64,000 nucleotides of DNA from Streptomyces sp. RKAG293 (GTDB lineage Bacteria > Actinomycetota > Actinomycetes > Streptomycetales > Streptomycetaceae): contig NZ_JAJOZB010000001.1 in NCBI RefSeq assembly GCF_023701745.1, forward strand, positions 5,369,501 to 5,433,500, read 5' to 3'. The notes below the pieces were generated by a model that saw nothing but the letters and a program-made list of their open reading frames with translations, was not told the origin of the DNA and did not search any database. Positions 7,566 to 16,099 of this stretch are shown one piece after another; position 1 is the stretch's first letter, and every line of letters begins with the position of its first letter. The translations under genes were made by a program, and so were the position numbers.

Positions 7566-8588
7566 ATGCTTATCGCTCAGCGTCCGTCGCTGACCGAAGA
7601 GGTCGTCGACGAATTCCGCTCCCGGTTCGTGATCGAGCCGCTGGAGCCGGGCTTCGGCTACACCCTCGGAAACTCCCTTCGCCGCACGCTTCTCTCCTCG
7701 ATCCCCGGCGCCGCTGTCACCAGCATCCGGGTCGACGGCGTTCTGCACGAGTTCACCACCGTGCCGGGCGTCAAGGAGGACGTGACCGACGTCATCCTCA
7801 ACATCAAGCAGCTCGTCGTCTCCTCGGAGCACGACGAGCCCGTCGTGATGTACCTGCGCAAGCAGGGCCCGGGTGTCGTCACCGCCGCCGACATCGCGCC
7901 CCCGGCCGGTGTCGAGGTGCACAACCCCGACCTGGTTCTGGCCACCCTGAACGCCAAGGGCAAGCTGGAGATGGAGCTGACCGTCGAGCGCGGTCGCGGC
8001 TACGTCTCCGCCGTCCAGAACAAGCAGCAGGGCCAGGAGATCGGCCGTATCCCGGTCGACTCCATCTACAGCCCGGTGCTCAAGGTCACGTACAAGGTCG
8101 AGGCGACCCGTGTCGAGCAGCGCACCGACTTCGACAAGCTGATCGTCGACGTCGAGACCAAGCAGGCCATGCGCCCGCGCGACGCCATGGCGTCGGCCGG
8201 CAAGACCCTGGTCGAGCTGTTCGGCCTGGCCCGCGAGCTCAACGTCGACGCCGAGGGCATCGACATGGGCCCGTCCCCGACGGACGCCGCTCTGGCCGCC
8301 GATCTGGCGCTGCCGATCGAGGAGCTCGAGCTCACCGTTCGTTCGTACAACTGCCTCAAGCGCGAGGGCATCCACTCCGTGGGTGAGCTCGTCGCCCGCT
8401 CCGAGGCCGACCTGCTCGACATCCGCAACTTCGGTGCGAAGTCGATCGACGAGGTCAAGGCGAAGCTGGCCGGCATGGGCCTGGCCCTCAAGGACAGCCC
8501 GCCCGGATTCGACCCCACCGCCGCCGCCGACGCCTTCGGCGCCGACGACGACGTGGACGCCGGCTTCGTGGAGACCGAGCAGTACTGA
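7566..8588 (+). CDS. rpoA: RNA polymerase alpha subunit
   Basis: The alpha subunit (340 aa) dimerises to assemble RNA polymerase, and its C-terminal domain contacts UP elements and activators. The N-terminal domain shows FGYTLGNSLRRTLLSSIPG and the insert domain. The C-terminal domain begins near residue 250 with the classic LELTVRSYNCLKREGI, then helix-hairpin-helix FGAKSIDEVKAKL. An acidic tail ends the protein. ATG 7566 follows GGAGGAACATC. Confidence 0.98.
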   Translation: MLIAQRPSLTEEVVDEFRSRFVIEPLEPGFGYTLGNSLRRTLLSSIPGAAVTSIRVDGVLHEFTTVPGVKEDVTDVILNIKQLVVSSEHDEPVVMYLRKQGPGVVTAADIAPPAGVEVHNPDLVLATLNAKGKLEMELTVERGRGYVSAVQNKQQGQEIGRIPVDSIYSPVLKVTYKVEATRVEQRTDFDKLIVDVETKQAMRPRDAMASAGKTLVELFGLARELNVDAEGIDMGPSPTDAALAADLALPIEELELTVRSYNCLKREGIHSVGELVARSEADLLDIRNFGAKSIDEVKAKLAGMGLALKDSPPGFDPTAAADAFGADDDVDAGFVETEQY

Positions 8589-8740
8589 TCCGACTCCGTC
8601 GCGGAGGCGGGCGCGACCGCGGTTCACCCCGCCGGTCCCCGCCCCCGCGCGGTTCGGCAAGGACTTCTGGCAGGCACACGCCCGTCGGACACTGACACCG
8701 GTACCTGATCCGGCCGGTGCAGAAAAGAAGGAGAAAGACC

Positions 8741-9259
8741 ATGCCTCAGCCCGCCAAGGGTGCCCGTCTGGGCGGCAGCGCCGCGCACGAGCGTCACCTG
8801 CTCGCGAACCTTGCGAAGGCGCTGTTCGAGCACGGCCGCATCACCACCACCGAGGCCAAGGCGCGTCGTCTGCGTCCGGTCGCGGAGCGCCTCATCACCA
8901 AGGCGAAGAAGGGCGACATCCACAACCGTCGCCAGGTGCTGGCCACCATCACCGACAAGAGCATCGTGCACACGCTCTTCACGGAGATCGGCCCGCGCTA
9001 CGAGAACCGCCCCGGTGGCTACACGCGTATCACCAAGATCGGCAACCGTCGTGGCGACAACGCCCCGATGGCGGTCATCGAGCTGGTCGAGGCCCTGACC
9101 GTGGCCCAGGCCGCCACCGGTGAGGCCGAAGCCGCGACGAAGCGCGCGGTGAAGGAAGACACCCTCAAGAAGGACGACGCCGTCGAGGCGAAGTCCGACG
9201 AGGTCGTCGAGGACGCCAAGCCGGCCGAGAAGGCCGACGAGGAGTCGAAGGACGCCTGA
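8741..9259 (+). CDS. rplQ: 50S ribosomal protein L17
   Basis: L17 (172 aa) is part of the 50S exit-tunnel side. The core, about residues 1-120, is typical: MPQPAKGARLGGSAAHERHLL, ALFEHGRITTTEAKARRL, and RYENRPGGYTRI. The remaining roughly 50 residues are an Ala/Glu/Lys/Asp-rich tail absent from the 127-aa E. coli protein but common in actinobacteria. ATG 8741 follows AAGGAGAAAGACC. It closes the rpoA operon, with truA just beyond a strong hairpin. Confidence 0.96.
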   Translation: MPQPAKGARLGGSAAHERHLLANLAKALFEHGRITTTEAKARRLRPVAERLITKAKKGDIHNRRQVLATITDKSIVHTLFTEIGPRYENRPGGYTRITKIGNRRGDNAPMAVIELVEALTVAQAATGEAEAATKRAVKEDTLKKDDAVEAKSDEVVEDAKPAEKADEESKDA

Positions 9260-9282
9260 TCCAGGCGTTCGGCGTACTACGG

Positions 9283-9317
9283 ACGGGCCCGCTCCCAGCT
9301 TCTGGGGGCGGGCCCGT
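9283..9317 (+). terminator. Terminator after rplQ
   Basis: Arms 9283-9297 and 9303-9317 pair over 15 bp (one G-T wobble) around the loop GCTTC. It starts 23 nt after the rplQ stop and is followed by TCCGCATG. It probably ends most transcription of the infA-rplQ operon, with truA read by leakage or its own promoter. Confidence 0.75.
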
Positions 9318-9365
9318 TCCGCATGCACGGCATGATCAGCACCATCGGCACGAGAGGACCGCACG

Positions 9366-10211
9366 GTGAGCGACGAGGTGGAGCCCGGTTTCGTACGGGT
9401 GCGGCTGGACCTGTCGTACGACGGGGCCGAATTCTCCGGCTGGGCGAAGCAGCGGACCCGGCGCACCGTGCAGGGCGACCTGGAGGCGGCGCTGCAGACC
9501 GTCATGCGGCTGCGGGAGCCGGTCTCGCTGACCGTGGCGGGCCGTACGGACGCGGGGGTGCACGCGCGCGGCCAGGTCGCGCACCTGGACCTGGCCGAGG
9601 ACGTGTGGGCCGAGCACGGCGAGAAGCTGCTCAGGCGGCTCGCGGGGAAGCTCCCGCAGGACGTGCGGGTGTGGCGGGTCGCCGTGGCCCCGCGGGCCTT
9701 CAACGCCCGGTTCTCGGCGATCTGGCGGCGTTACGCGTACCGGGTCGGCGACCAGCAGGCCGGGGTCGACCCGCTGCTGCGCGGGCACGTGCTGTGGCAC
9801 GACCGGCCGCTGGACGTGGACCTCATGAACGAGGCGGCCGGGAAGCTGCTCGGTGAGCACGATTTCGCGGCGTACTGCAAGAAGCGCGAGGGTGCGACGA
9901 CCATCCGCAAGCTGCTCGATCTGCACTGGGAGCGCACGCCCGAGGGGATCGCCGTCGCGACCGTGCGGGCCGACGCGTTCTGCCACAACATGGTGCGGGC
10001 GCTGGTCGGCTCCATGCTGCTGGTCGGGGACGGGCACCGGCCTGCGGAGTTCCCCGGCGAGGTGCTGGCCGGCGGGGTCCGCAATTCCGCGGTCAATGTG
10101 GTGCGCCCGCACGGGCTGACGCTGGAGGAGGTCGGCTACCCCGCGGACGACCAGCTCGCGGCCCGCAACCTGCTGGCCCGCAATCTGCGGACGCTGCCCG
10201 GCTGCCTCTGA
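9366..10211 (+). CDS. truA: tRNA pseudouridine(38-40) synthase
   Basis: TruA (281 aa) converts uridines 38-40 of the tRNA anticodon stem to pseudouridine. The catalytic Asp is in AGRTDAGVHA at about residue 61, and the RNA-binding DLSYDGAEFSGWAKQ lies near the N-terminus. The GTG at 9366 follows GAGAGGACCGCACG. Its position behind rplQ is conserved in many bacteria. A bidirectional hairpin separates it from the convergent membrane-protein gene. Confidence 0.96.
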   Translation: MSDEVEPGFVRVRLDLSYDGAEFSGWAKQRTRRTVQGDLEAALQTVMRLREPVSLTVAGRTDAGVHARGQVAHLDLAEDVWAEHGEKLLRRLAGKLPQDVRVWRVAVAPRAFNARFSAIWRRYAYRVGDQQAGVDPLLRGHVLWHDRPLDVDLMNEAAGKLLGEHDFAAYCKKREGATTIRKLLDLHWERTPEGIAVATVRADAFCHNMVRALVGSMLLVGDGHRPAEFPGEVLAGGVRNSAVNVVRPHGLTLEEVGYPADDQLAARNLLARNLRTLPGCL

Positions 10212-10221
10212 GCGGCCGGGT

Positions 10222-10247
10222 CCGGCGGGGTCCAGGGACCCCGCCGG
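10222..10247. terminator. Bidirectional hairpin, truA end
   Basis: Arms 10222-10233 and 10236-10247 are complementary over 12 bp with a very tight loop. It sits between the convergent ends of truA and the Pro-rich membrane protein and can serve both. Confidence 0.65.
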
Positions 10248-10257
10248 TCGTGTCTTC

Positions 10258-11490
10258 CTAGTTCCCGGCGGCCGTGTCGCGCGCCGCGGCGTCCTTGCCC
10301 CGCTGCACGATCCGCTCGAAGGCGAAGTTCGACGCGTCGGTCCCGGCCTGCTTGGAGGCGGTGTCGGCGGCGGTGGCGGTCGTGCCGTTCTTCGGCCCCG
10401 AGATCGTGAAGTAGGCGTAGCGGCCGACCGCGTTGGAGGTCGTCCAGCAGGACACGTTGTGGCAGAACGTACTGACTCCGCCGCCGTTCAGCGGCAGCAG
10501 GAACCGCGGGGTGGCCTTGGCCTTGAGGGCCGGCGCCTTGTCGTCGAAGACCGCGACGCCGACGGTGACCGCGGAGCCGCCCAGCACGTACGTCGCCCGG
10601 ATCACCTGGCGGCAGTGGTTCTGCGGCAGCGCCGTCGCGAGGCCGTCGGTGGCCGCCGCGGCGCAGCTCGTCGTCTGGGTGCCGGCGGTCCTGGTGTACG
10701 TCCGGCCCGCGATCGTCATGAGCTTGCCGGGGAAGAGGGTCTCCGCGCTGACGGGGGCGGTGTCCTTCTTGGCCGTGGAGATGTAGTCGAGGGGGTTCTT
10801 CGGGGGCGGCGGCGCGACCGAGGAGAACGACGGCTCGGGCGGCAGCGGCTGGGAGGGCGCCGTGGTGGTGGGGCCGGCCTTCGGCTTGCCGTCGGTCTTG
10901 TTGGACGCCACGACGGCGGCCGCCACGATCCCCGCGACGGCCACCGCGGCGAGCGCTCCGCCGCCGACCATGAACAGCTTGCGGCGCTTCGCCGCGGCCT
11001 CGCGCTGCGCGGCGAGTGCTCCCCAGTCGGGGGCGTTGGTCTGCGGGGACTGCGGGAAGGCGCCGGGGCCGGCCGCCGGGCCCTGCGACTGCTGGGGGAA
11101 GGACGGCGGGGCGCCGCCGGCGCCGAGGCCGCTCGTCGGCGGGGCCCAGGCGGGAGCCTGCGGTGTGTCGGGGCCGCCCTGCGCGGGCTGCTGGGGCTGC
11201 TGCCGGTCCCGGTCGGACTGCTGGGCGCCGGCCGGGGGCCAGGCCTGCGCTCCGGGGCCGTACGGGTCCGGCTGCGCCTGCGGGGCGGTGCCGTCGGGAG
11301 CGGTGCCCCCGGGTATCCGCGGTGGCTGCGGGGCGCCCGCCGCGGGCGGTCCGGCCTGGTAGGGGAGCGGCCGGGACGGGATGACCCGCCCCTCCAGCAC
11401 CTCGCGCCGGCCCTCGCCCTCGGACTCGGGCGGGGTGGGCGCCGTGAAGCCCTGGCGCGGGTCGTGGGGAGGCGTGGGCCCATCAGTCAT
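10258..11490 (-). CDS. Pro/Gln-rich single-pass membrane protein of unknown function
   Basis: Not assigned to a named family. The protein (410 aa from the ATG at 11490) has a long cytoplasmic-type N-terminus rich in Pro, Gln and Gly (residues about 1-165), a single hydrophobic span LFMVGGGALAAVAVAGIVAAAVVA, a Pro/Thr/Ser linker, and a roughly 170-residue C-terminal domain with Cys residues that could form disulphides outside the cell. The layout resembles actinobacterial extracytoplasmic sensors or anchors. An upstream ATG at 11502 is in frame. Neither start has a clear ribosome binding site. Confidence 0.8.
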   Translation of the reverse strand: MTDGPTPPHDPRQGFTAPTPPESEGEGRREVLEGRVIPSRPLPYQAGPPAAGAPQPPRIPGGTAPDGTAPQAQPDPYGPGAQAWPPAGAQQSDRDRQQPQQPAQGGPDTPQAPAWAPPTSGLGAGGAPPSFPQQSQGPAAGPGAFPQSPQTNAPDWGALAAQREAAAKRRKLFMVGGGALAAVAVAGIVAAAVVASNKTDGKPKAGPTTTAPSQPLPPEPSFSSVAPPPPKNPLDYISTAKKDTAPVSAETLFPGKLMTIAGRTYTRTAGTQTTSCAAAATDGLATALPQNHCRQVIRATYVLGGSAVTVGVAVFDDKAPALKAKATPRFLLPLNGGGVSTFCHNVSCWTTSNAVGRYAYFTISGPKNGTTATAADTASKQAGTDASNFAFERIVQRGKDAAARDTAAGN

Positions 11491-11614
11491 GACGCGCATC
11501 ATATTCGGCGAACGGGTGACGCGGACGCCCGATCCGGGCGGTCCGGGGCCCCGGTGTCCGGGTGCTGGAAATCGGTTTGGGCCGGGGCCCTGGCAGGGGC
11601 GAGAATCCTGAGCT

Positions 11615-13234
11615 ATGGGACATGTAGAGGCGGCACACCTGGAGTACTACCTTCCGGATGGACGGGTGCTGCTCGGCGACGTCTCGTTCCGGGTGGGAGA
11701 AGGCGCCAAGGTCGCTCTGGTCGGGGCGAACGGCGCGGGCAAGACGACCCTGCTGCGGCTGATCTCGGGGGAGCTCAAGCCGGACGGCGGCTCGGTGACC
11801 ATCAGCGGCGGGCTCGGTGTCATGCCGCAGTTCGTGGGTTCGGTCCGGGACGACCGGACGGTCCGGGACCTGCTGGTCTCCGTATCGCGGGCGCGGATCA
11901 GGACGGCCGCGAAGGCCGTGGACGCGGCCGAGCTGGCGATCATGGCGCAGGACGACGAACCGGCCCAGATGGCCTACGCCCACGCGCTCAGCGACTGGGC
12001 GGAGGCGCACGGCTACGAGGCCGAGAACATGTGGGACATGTGCACCCTGTCCGCGCTGGGCGTCCCGTACGAGCGGGCGCAGTGGCGCGAGGTCAAGACG
12101 CTCTCCGGCGGTGAGCAGAAGCGCCTGGTGCTGGAGGCCCTGCTGCGCGGCACCGACGAGGTGCTGCTGCTGGACGAGCCGGACAACTATCTGGACGTGC
12201 CCGGCAAGCGCTGGCTGGAGGAACAGCTCGCGCAGACCAAGAAGACCGTGTTGTTCGTCTCGCACGACCGGGAGCTGCTGGCCCGCTCCGCCGAGCGGAT
12301 CGTCAGCGTCGAGCCGGGGCCCGCGGGCTCCGACGTCTGGGTGCACGGCGGTGGCTTCGGCACGTACCACCAGGCGCGCAAGGACCGCTTCGCGCGGTTC
12401 GAGGAGCTGCGGCGCCGGTGGGAGGAAGAACACACCAAGATCAAGCAGATGGTCTTCCGGCTGCGCCAGCAGGCCGCGATCAGTCCGGACATGGCGTCGC
12501 GTTACCACGCGGCCCAGACCCGGCTGAAGCGCTTCGAGGACGCGGGGGCCCCGCAGGAGCCGCCGCGCGAGCAGGACATCAAGATGCGGCTGCGCGGCGG
12601 CCGTACCGGGGTGCGGGCGGTGACCTGCCAGGGGCTGGAGCTCACGGGCCTGATGAAGCCGTTCGACCTGGAGATCTACTACGGCGAGCGGGTCGCGGTG
12701 CTCGGCTCCAACGGGTCGGGTAAATCACACTTCCTGCGGCTGCTGGCCGGCCAGGACGTCCGGCACACCGGTTCCTGGAAGCTCGGCGCCCGGGTGGTGC
12801 CCGGCCACTTCGCGCAGACCCACGCGCACCCGGAGCTGGAGGGGCGCTCGCTGGTCGACATCCTGTGGACCGAGAACGCGCACGACCGCGGCCGGGCGAT
12901 GGGCGTGCTGCGCCGCTACGAACTGGAACGGCAGGGCGACCAGAACTTCGGCAGCCTCTCCGGGGGCCAGCAGGCCCGGTTCCAGATCCTCCTGATGGAG
13001 CTGGCGGGTACCACCGCGCTCCTGCTGGACGAGCCGACGGACAACCTCGACCTGGAGAGCGCCGAGGCCCTCCAGGAGGGCCTGGAGGCCTACGACGGCA
13101 CGGTGCTCGCGGTGACGCACGACCGCTGGTTCGCCCGCTCCTTCGACCGCTATCTGGTCTTCGGCTCGGACGGTGTCGTCCGCGAGTCGGCGGAGCCGGT
13201 CTGGGACGAGCGGCGGGTGGAGCGCAAACGCTAG
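11615..13234 (+). CDS. ABC-F family ATP-binding protein
   Basis: A 539-aa cytosolic protein with two ABC ATPase domains and no membrane segments, the ABC-F layout of ribosome-associated translation factors and some ribosome-protection proteins. Domain 1 has Walker A GANGAGKTT, signature LSGGEQKR and Walker B LLLDEPDNYLD. The linker between domains is highly charged (about residues 250-320). Domain 2 has GSNGSGKSH, LSGGQQAR and LLLDEPTDNLD. Position next to ribosomal genes suggests a housekeeping role, and nothing specific points to antibiotic resistance. Confidence 0.9.
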   Translation: MGHVEAAHLEYYLPDGRVLLGDVSFRVGEGAKVALVGANGAGKTTLLRLISGELKPDGGSVTISGGLGVMPQFVGSVRDDRTVRDLLVSVSRARIRTAAKAVDAAELAIMAQDDEPAQMAYAHALSDWAEAHGYEAENMWDMCTLSALGVPYERAQWREVKTLSGGEQKRLVLEALLRGTDEVLLLDEPDNYLDVPGKRWLEEQLAQTKKTVLFVSHDRELLARSAERIVSVEPGPAGSDVWVHGGGFGTYHQARKDRFARFEELRRRWEEEHTKIKQMVFRLRQQAAISPDMASRYHAAQTRLKRFEDAGAPQEPPREQDIKMRLRGGRTGVRAVTCQGLELTGLMKPFDLEIYYGERVAVLGSNGSGKSHFLRLLAGQDVRHTGSWKLGARVVPGHFAQTHAHPELEGRSLVDILWTENAHDRGRAMGVLRRYELERQGDQNFGSLSGGQQARFQILLMELAGTTALLLDEPTDNLDLESAEALQEGLEAYDGTVLAVTHDRWFARSFDRYLVFGSDGVVRESAEPVWDERRVERKR

Positions 13235-13305
13235 GGCCGCGGGCGGTGACGGTCAGGTGACGGACGGCTGACGACAAGGTCCTGACCAGGGCATTGGGCC
13301 GCGTT

Positions 13306-13335
13306 TTGACCCGTACGGTCGAAGCCGGGTATTCT
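13306..13335 (+). promoter_or_regulatory. rplM-rpsI promoter
   Basis: TTGACC at 13306-13311 and TATTCT at 13330-13335 are 18 nt apart, a strong match to the principal sigma (HrdB-type) consensus. The resulting leader of about 170 nt before rplM is long, which leaves room for autoregulatory RNA structure. The 279-nt gap from the ABC-F gene to rplM holds no gene. Confidence 0.75.
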
Positions 13336-13513
13336 GCGAGTTCGTTATGCGTATTGGCTTGCTCGTTCTCACGTGAGAGGCCCTTACGCCGGTCCGCCGG
13401 GCCGAACACCAGCGGCAGTACCGGGTTGCGTCCCCGAGTACCGCCAGGGCTGTCGTGATCGTCCGGGTGGCCTTGTCAGGACTCCACTCTCTGAAGAAGC
13501 GAAGGCTACGACC

Positions 13514-13957
13514 GTGCGTACGTTCAGCCCCAAGCCCGGCGATGTAACTCGCCAGTGGCACGTCATCGACGCGCAGGACGTTGTCCTGGGCCGTCTGGCC
13601 TCTCAGGCCGCGAACCTTCTCCGGGGCAAGCACAAGCCTGTGTACGCCCCGCACGTTGACACCGGTGACTTCGTCATCATCATCAACGCCGACAAGGTTC
13701 ACCTGTCCGGCAACAAGAAGTCCCAGAAGATGGCCTACCGCCACTCTGGCTTCCCGGGTGGTCTGCGCTCCGTCCGCTACGACGAGCTGCTCGACAAGAA
13801 CCCCGAGAAGGCCGTCGAGAAGGCCATCAAGGGCATGGTCCCGAAGAACACCCTGGGCCGTCAGATGCTCTCGAAGCTCAAGGTCTACGCGGGCTCCGAG
13901 CACCCGCATGCTGCGCAGCAGCCGGTCCCGTTCGTGATCAGCCAGGTCTCGCAGTAG
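13514..13957 (+). CDS. rplM: 50S ribosomal protein L13
   Basis: L13 (147 aa) is an early 50S assembly protein. The sequence MRTFSPKPGDVTRQWHVIDA, then VLGRLASQAANLLRGKHKP and NPEKAVEKAIKGMVPKN, is classic L13. The GTG at 13514 follows GAAGCGAAGGCTACGACC. The frame extends upstream but the family N-terminus starts here. It is paired with rpsI, as in nearly all bacteria. Confidence 0.97.
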   Translation: MRTFSPKPGDVTRQWHVIDAQDVVLGRLASQAANLLRGKHKPVYAPHVDTGDFVIIINADKVHLSGNKKSQKMAYRHSGFPGGLRSVRYDELLDKNPEKAVEKAIKGMVPKNTLGRQMLSKLKVYAGSEHPHAAQQPVPFVISQVSQ

Positions 13958-13999
13958 TCCCGGCCACCAGCTACCAGCAGAAAGCATCTGAGGAGAATC

Positions 14000-14548
14000 G
14001 TGGCTGAGACCACTACCGAGGCCCCCGTCGTCGAGGCTGACGACACCACTGAGACCGCTGAGGCCTTCGGGTCCGAGGAGGCTCCTACGGAGTACACCTC
14101 GGAGTCGGACGCTCCGGAGGAGTACACCTCCGAGTCGCTCGCGGGCCGCTTCGGCGACCCGCAGCCGGCAGCCGGCACCGGCCGCCGCAAGCAGTCCATC
14201 GCCCGTGTCCGCATCGTGCCGGGCTCTGGCAAGTGGAAGATCAACGGTCGCACCCTTGAGGGTTACTTCCCGAACAAGGTGCACCAGCAGGAAGTCAACG
14301 AGCCGTTCAAGCTCCTCGAGCTGGACAACCGCTACGACGTCATCGCGCGTATCGGTGGCGGCGGCATCTCCGGCCAGGCCGGTGCGCTGCGCCTGGGTGT
14401 TGCCCGTGCGCTGAACGAGGCGGACACGGACAACAACCGCGCCGCCCTCAAGAAGGCCGGATTCCTGACGCGTGACGACCGTGCGGTCGAGCGCAAGAAG
14501 GCCGGTCTGAAGAAGGCCCGTAAGGCGCCGCAGTTCAGCAAGCGCTAA
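14000..14548 (+). CDS. rpsI: 30S ribosomal protein S9
   Basis: S9 (182 aa) sits in the 30S head, its C-terminal KR tail reaching the P-site tRNA. The conserved S9 core begins near residue 55 (GRRKQSIARVRIVPGSG) and ends KKARKAPQFSKR. The first 50 or so residues are an acidic extension with two copies of EYTSES, well beyond the roughly 130-aa E. coli protein. GTG 14000 follows GAGGAGAATC. A T-tailed terminator follows the gene. Confidence 0.96.
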   Translation: MAETTTEAPVVEADDTTETAEAFGSEEAPTEYTSESDAPEEYTSESLAGRFGDPQPAAGTGRRKQSIARVRIVPGSGKWKINGRTLEGYFPNKVHQQEVNEPFKLLELDNRYDVIARIGGGGISGQAGALRLGVARALNEADTDNNRAALKKAGFLTRDDRAVERKKAGLKKARKAPQFSKR

Positions 14549-14562
14549 TCACGCTCGGCGTT

Positions 14563-14605
14563 CGCCCCGGAGGCACTTTGTGCGCCTCCGGGGCGTTCGC
14601 TTTTT
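14563..14605 (+). terminator. Intrinsic terminator after rpsI
   Basis: Arms 14563-14574 and 14584-14595 form a perfect 12-bp stem, followed by TTCGCTTTTT at 14596-14605. This is one of the few hairpins here with a real T-tract and is a convincing rho-independent terminator for rplM-rpsI. Confidence 0.9.
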
Positions 14606-14665
14606 AGTGCCCAGGGCGTATATCTGTCGGTAACGCCCATGGTTCCCATACTCGGAGGAATAACA

Positions 14666-16024
14666 GTGGGACGACTCTTCGGCACGGACGGCGTGCGCGG
14701 CGTCGCCAACGCGGACCTGACCGCCGAGCTGGCGCTCGGCCTGTCCGTCGCGGCGGCTCATGTGCTGGCTGAGGCGGGCTCGTTCCAGGGTCATCGGCCG
14801 GTGGCCGTGGTCGGGCGCGATCCGCGTGCTTCGGGGGAGTTTCTGGAGGCCGCCATCGTGGCGGGCCTCGCGAGCGCGGGCGTGGACGTCCTGCGGGTCG
14901 GTGTGCTGCCCACCCCCGCGGTGGCGTATCTCACCGGTGCGCTGGGTGCCGACCTCGGCGTGATGCTCTCCGCCAGCCACAACGCGATGCCGGACAACGG
15001 CATCAAGATCCTGGCCCGCGGCGGCCACAAGCTCGACGACGAGCTCGAAGAGCGCATCGAGAAGACCTACGAGGAGCACCGCGCGGGCGAGCCCTGGGAC
15101 CGGCCGACCGGTTCCGGCGTCGGCCGGGTGAAGGACTACACCGAGGGCTTCGACCAGTACGTCGCGCACCTCATGGGCGTGCTGCCGAACCGCCTCGACG
15201 GACTGAAGATCGTCCTGGACGAGGCGCACGGCGCCGCCGCCTGGGTGTCGCCCGAGGCGTTCTCCCGGGCCGGCGCGGAGATCGTCACGATCGGCGCCCA
15301 GCCCGACGGTCTGAACATCAACGACGGCTGCGGCTCCACGCACCTCGAACTGCTCAAGGCCGCCGTCGTCGAGCACGGCGCGCACTTCGGCATCGCCCAT
15401 GACGGCGACGCGGACCGCTGCCTGGCCATCGACGCCGACGGCAACGAGGTCGACGGCGACCAGATCCTGGCCGTGCTGGCGCTGGACCTGCGCGAGCGGG
15501 GCGGGCTGCGGGAGAACACCGTGGTCGGCACCGTCATGTCCAACCTCGGCTTCAAGCTGGCGATGGAACGCGAGGGCATCCACCTCGTCGAGACGGCGGT
15601 CGGTGACCGCTACGTGCTGGAGTCGATGAAGGAGCACGGCTACGCGCTGGGCGGCGAGCAGTCCGGCCACGTCATCATCCTGGACCACGCCACGACCGGC
15701 GACGGCACGCTGACCGGCCTCATGCTGGCCGCCCGCGTCGCCGCCACCGGCCGCACGCTGGCCGATCTGGCCGGCGTCATGCAGCGGCTCCCGCAGGTGC
15801 TGGTGAACGTGCCGGACGTCGACAAGAGCCGGGTCAACACCGCTCCCGAGCTGGCGGCCGCGGTCGCCGAGGCCGAGCGCGAACTGGGCACCACCGGACG
15901 GGTCCTGCTGCGTTCCTCCGGCACCGAGCCGCTGGTCCGCGTCATGGTCGAGGCCGCCGACATCGACCACGCCCGCGCGGTCGCGGGCCGGCTGGCCGAC
16001 GTCGTGAAGTCCGTCCTCGGCTAG
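14666..16024 (+). CDS. glmM: Phosphoglucosamine mutase
   Basis: GlmM (452 aa) converts glucosamine-6-phosphate to glucosamine-1-phosphate on the way to UDP-GlcNAc and peptidoglycan. The N-terminal MGRLFGTDGVRGVAN, the phospho-serine loop in MLSASHNAMPDNG (Ser about residue 104), the metal loop HDGDADRC and the sugar loop GGEQSGH identify it. GTG 14666 follows GGAGG at 14654-14658; an upstream ATG at 14639 is less likely. GlmS, which makes its substrate, is encoded 1.2 kb downstream. Confidence 0.97.
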   Translation: MGRLFGTDGVRGVANADLTAELALGLSVAAAHVLAEAGSFQGHRPVAVVGRDPRASGEFLEAAIVAGLASAGVDVLRVGVLPTPAVAYLTGALGADLGVMLSASHNAMPDNGIKILARGGHKLDDELEERIEKTYEEHRAGEPWDRPTGSGVGRVKDYTEGFDQYVAHLMGVLPNRLDGLKIVLDEAHGAAAWVSPEAFSRAGAEIVTIGAQPDGLNINDGCGSTHLELLKAAVVEHGAHFGIAHDGDADRCLAIDADGNEVDGDQILAVLALDLRERGGLRENTVVGTVMSNLGFKLAMEREGIHLVETAVGDRYVLESMKEHGYALGGEQSGHVIILDHATTGDGTLTGLMLAARVAATGRTLADLAGVMQRLPQVLVNVPDVDKSRVNTAPELAAAVAEAERELGTTGRVLLRSSGTEPLVRVMVEAADIDHARAVAGRLADVVKSVLG

Positions 16025-16042
16025 TACCTCTCCACAGCCGAA

Positions 16043-16082
16043 CGCGCGCCGCCCGCCCGGGAATCCGGGCGGGCGGCGCGCG
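16043..16082. terminator. Bidirectional terminator glmM/coaA
   Basis: Arms 16043-16060 and 16065-16082 are perfectly complementary over 18 bp with the 4-nt loop GAAT. It lies between the convergent glmM and coaA stops and should stop transcription from both sides. Confidence 0.85.
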
Positions 16083-16099
16083 TCGCGTTCACGGTGAGT

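Noticed and set aside
6735..8660. 641-codon minus-strand frame opposite rpsD and rpoA
   Set aside because: A shadow of the third-position GC bias of rpsD and rpoA. No ribosome binding site and no domain.
11615..13234. Antibiotic resistance determinant (ABC-F)
   Set aside because: ABC-F proteins have many housekeeping roles. Nothing in the sequence or its ribosomal-gene context points to resistance.
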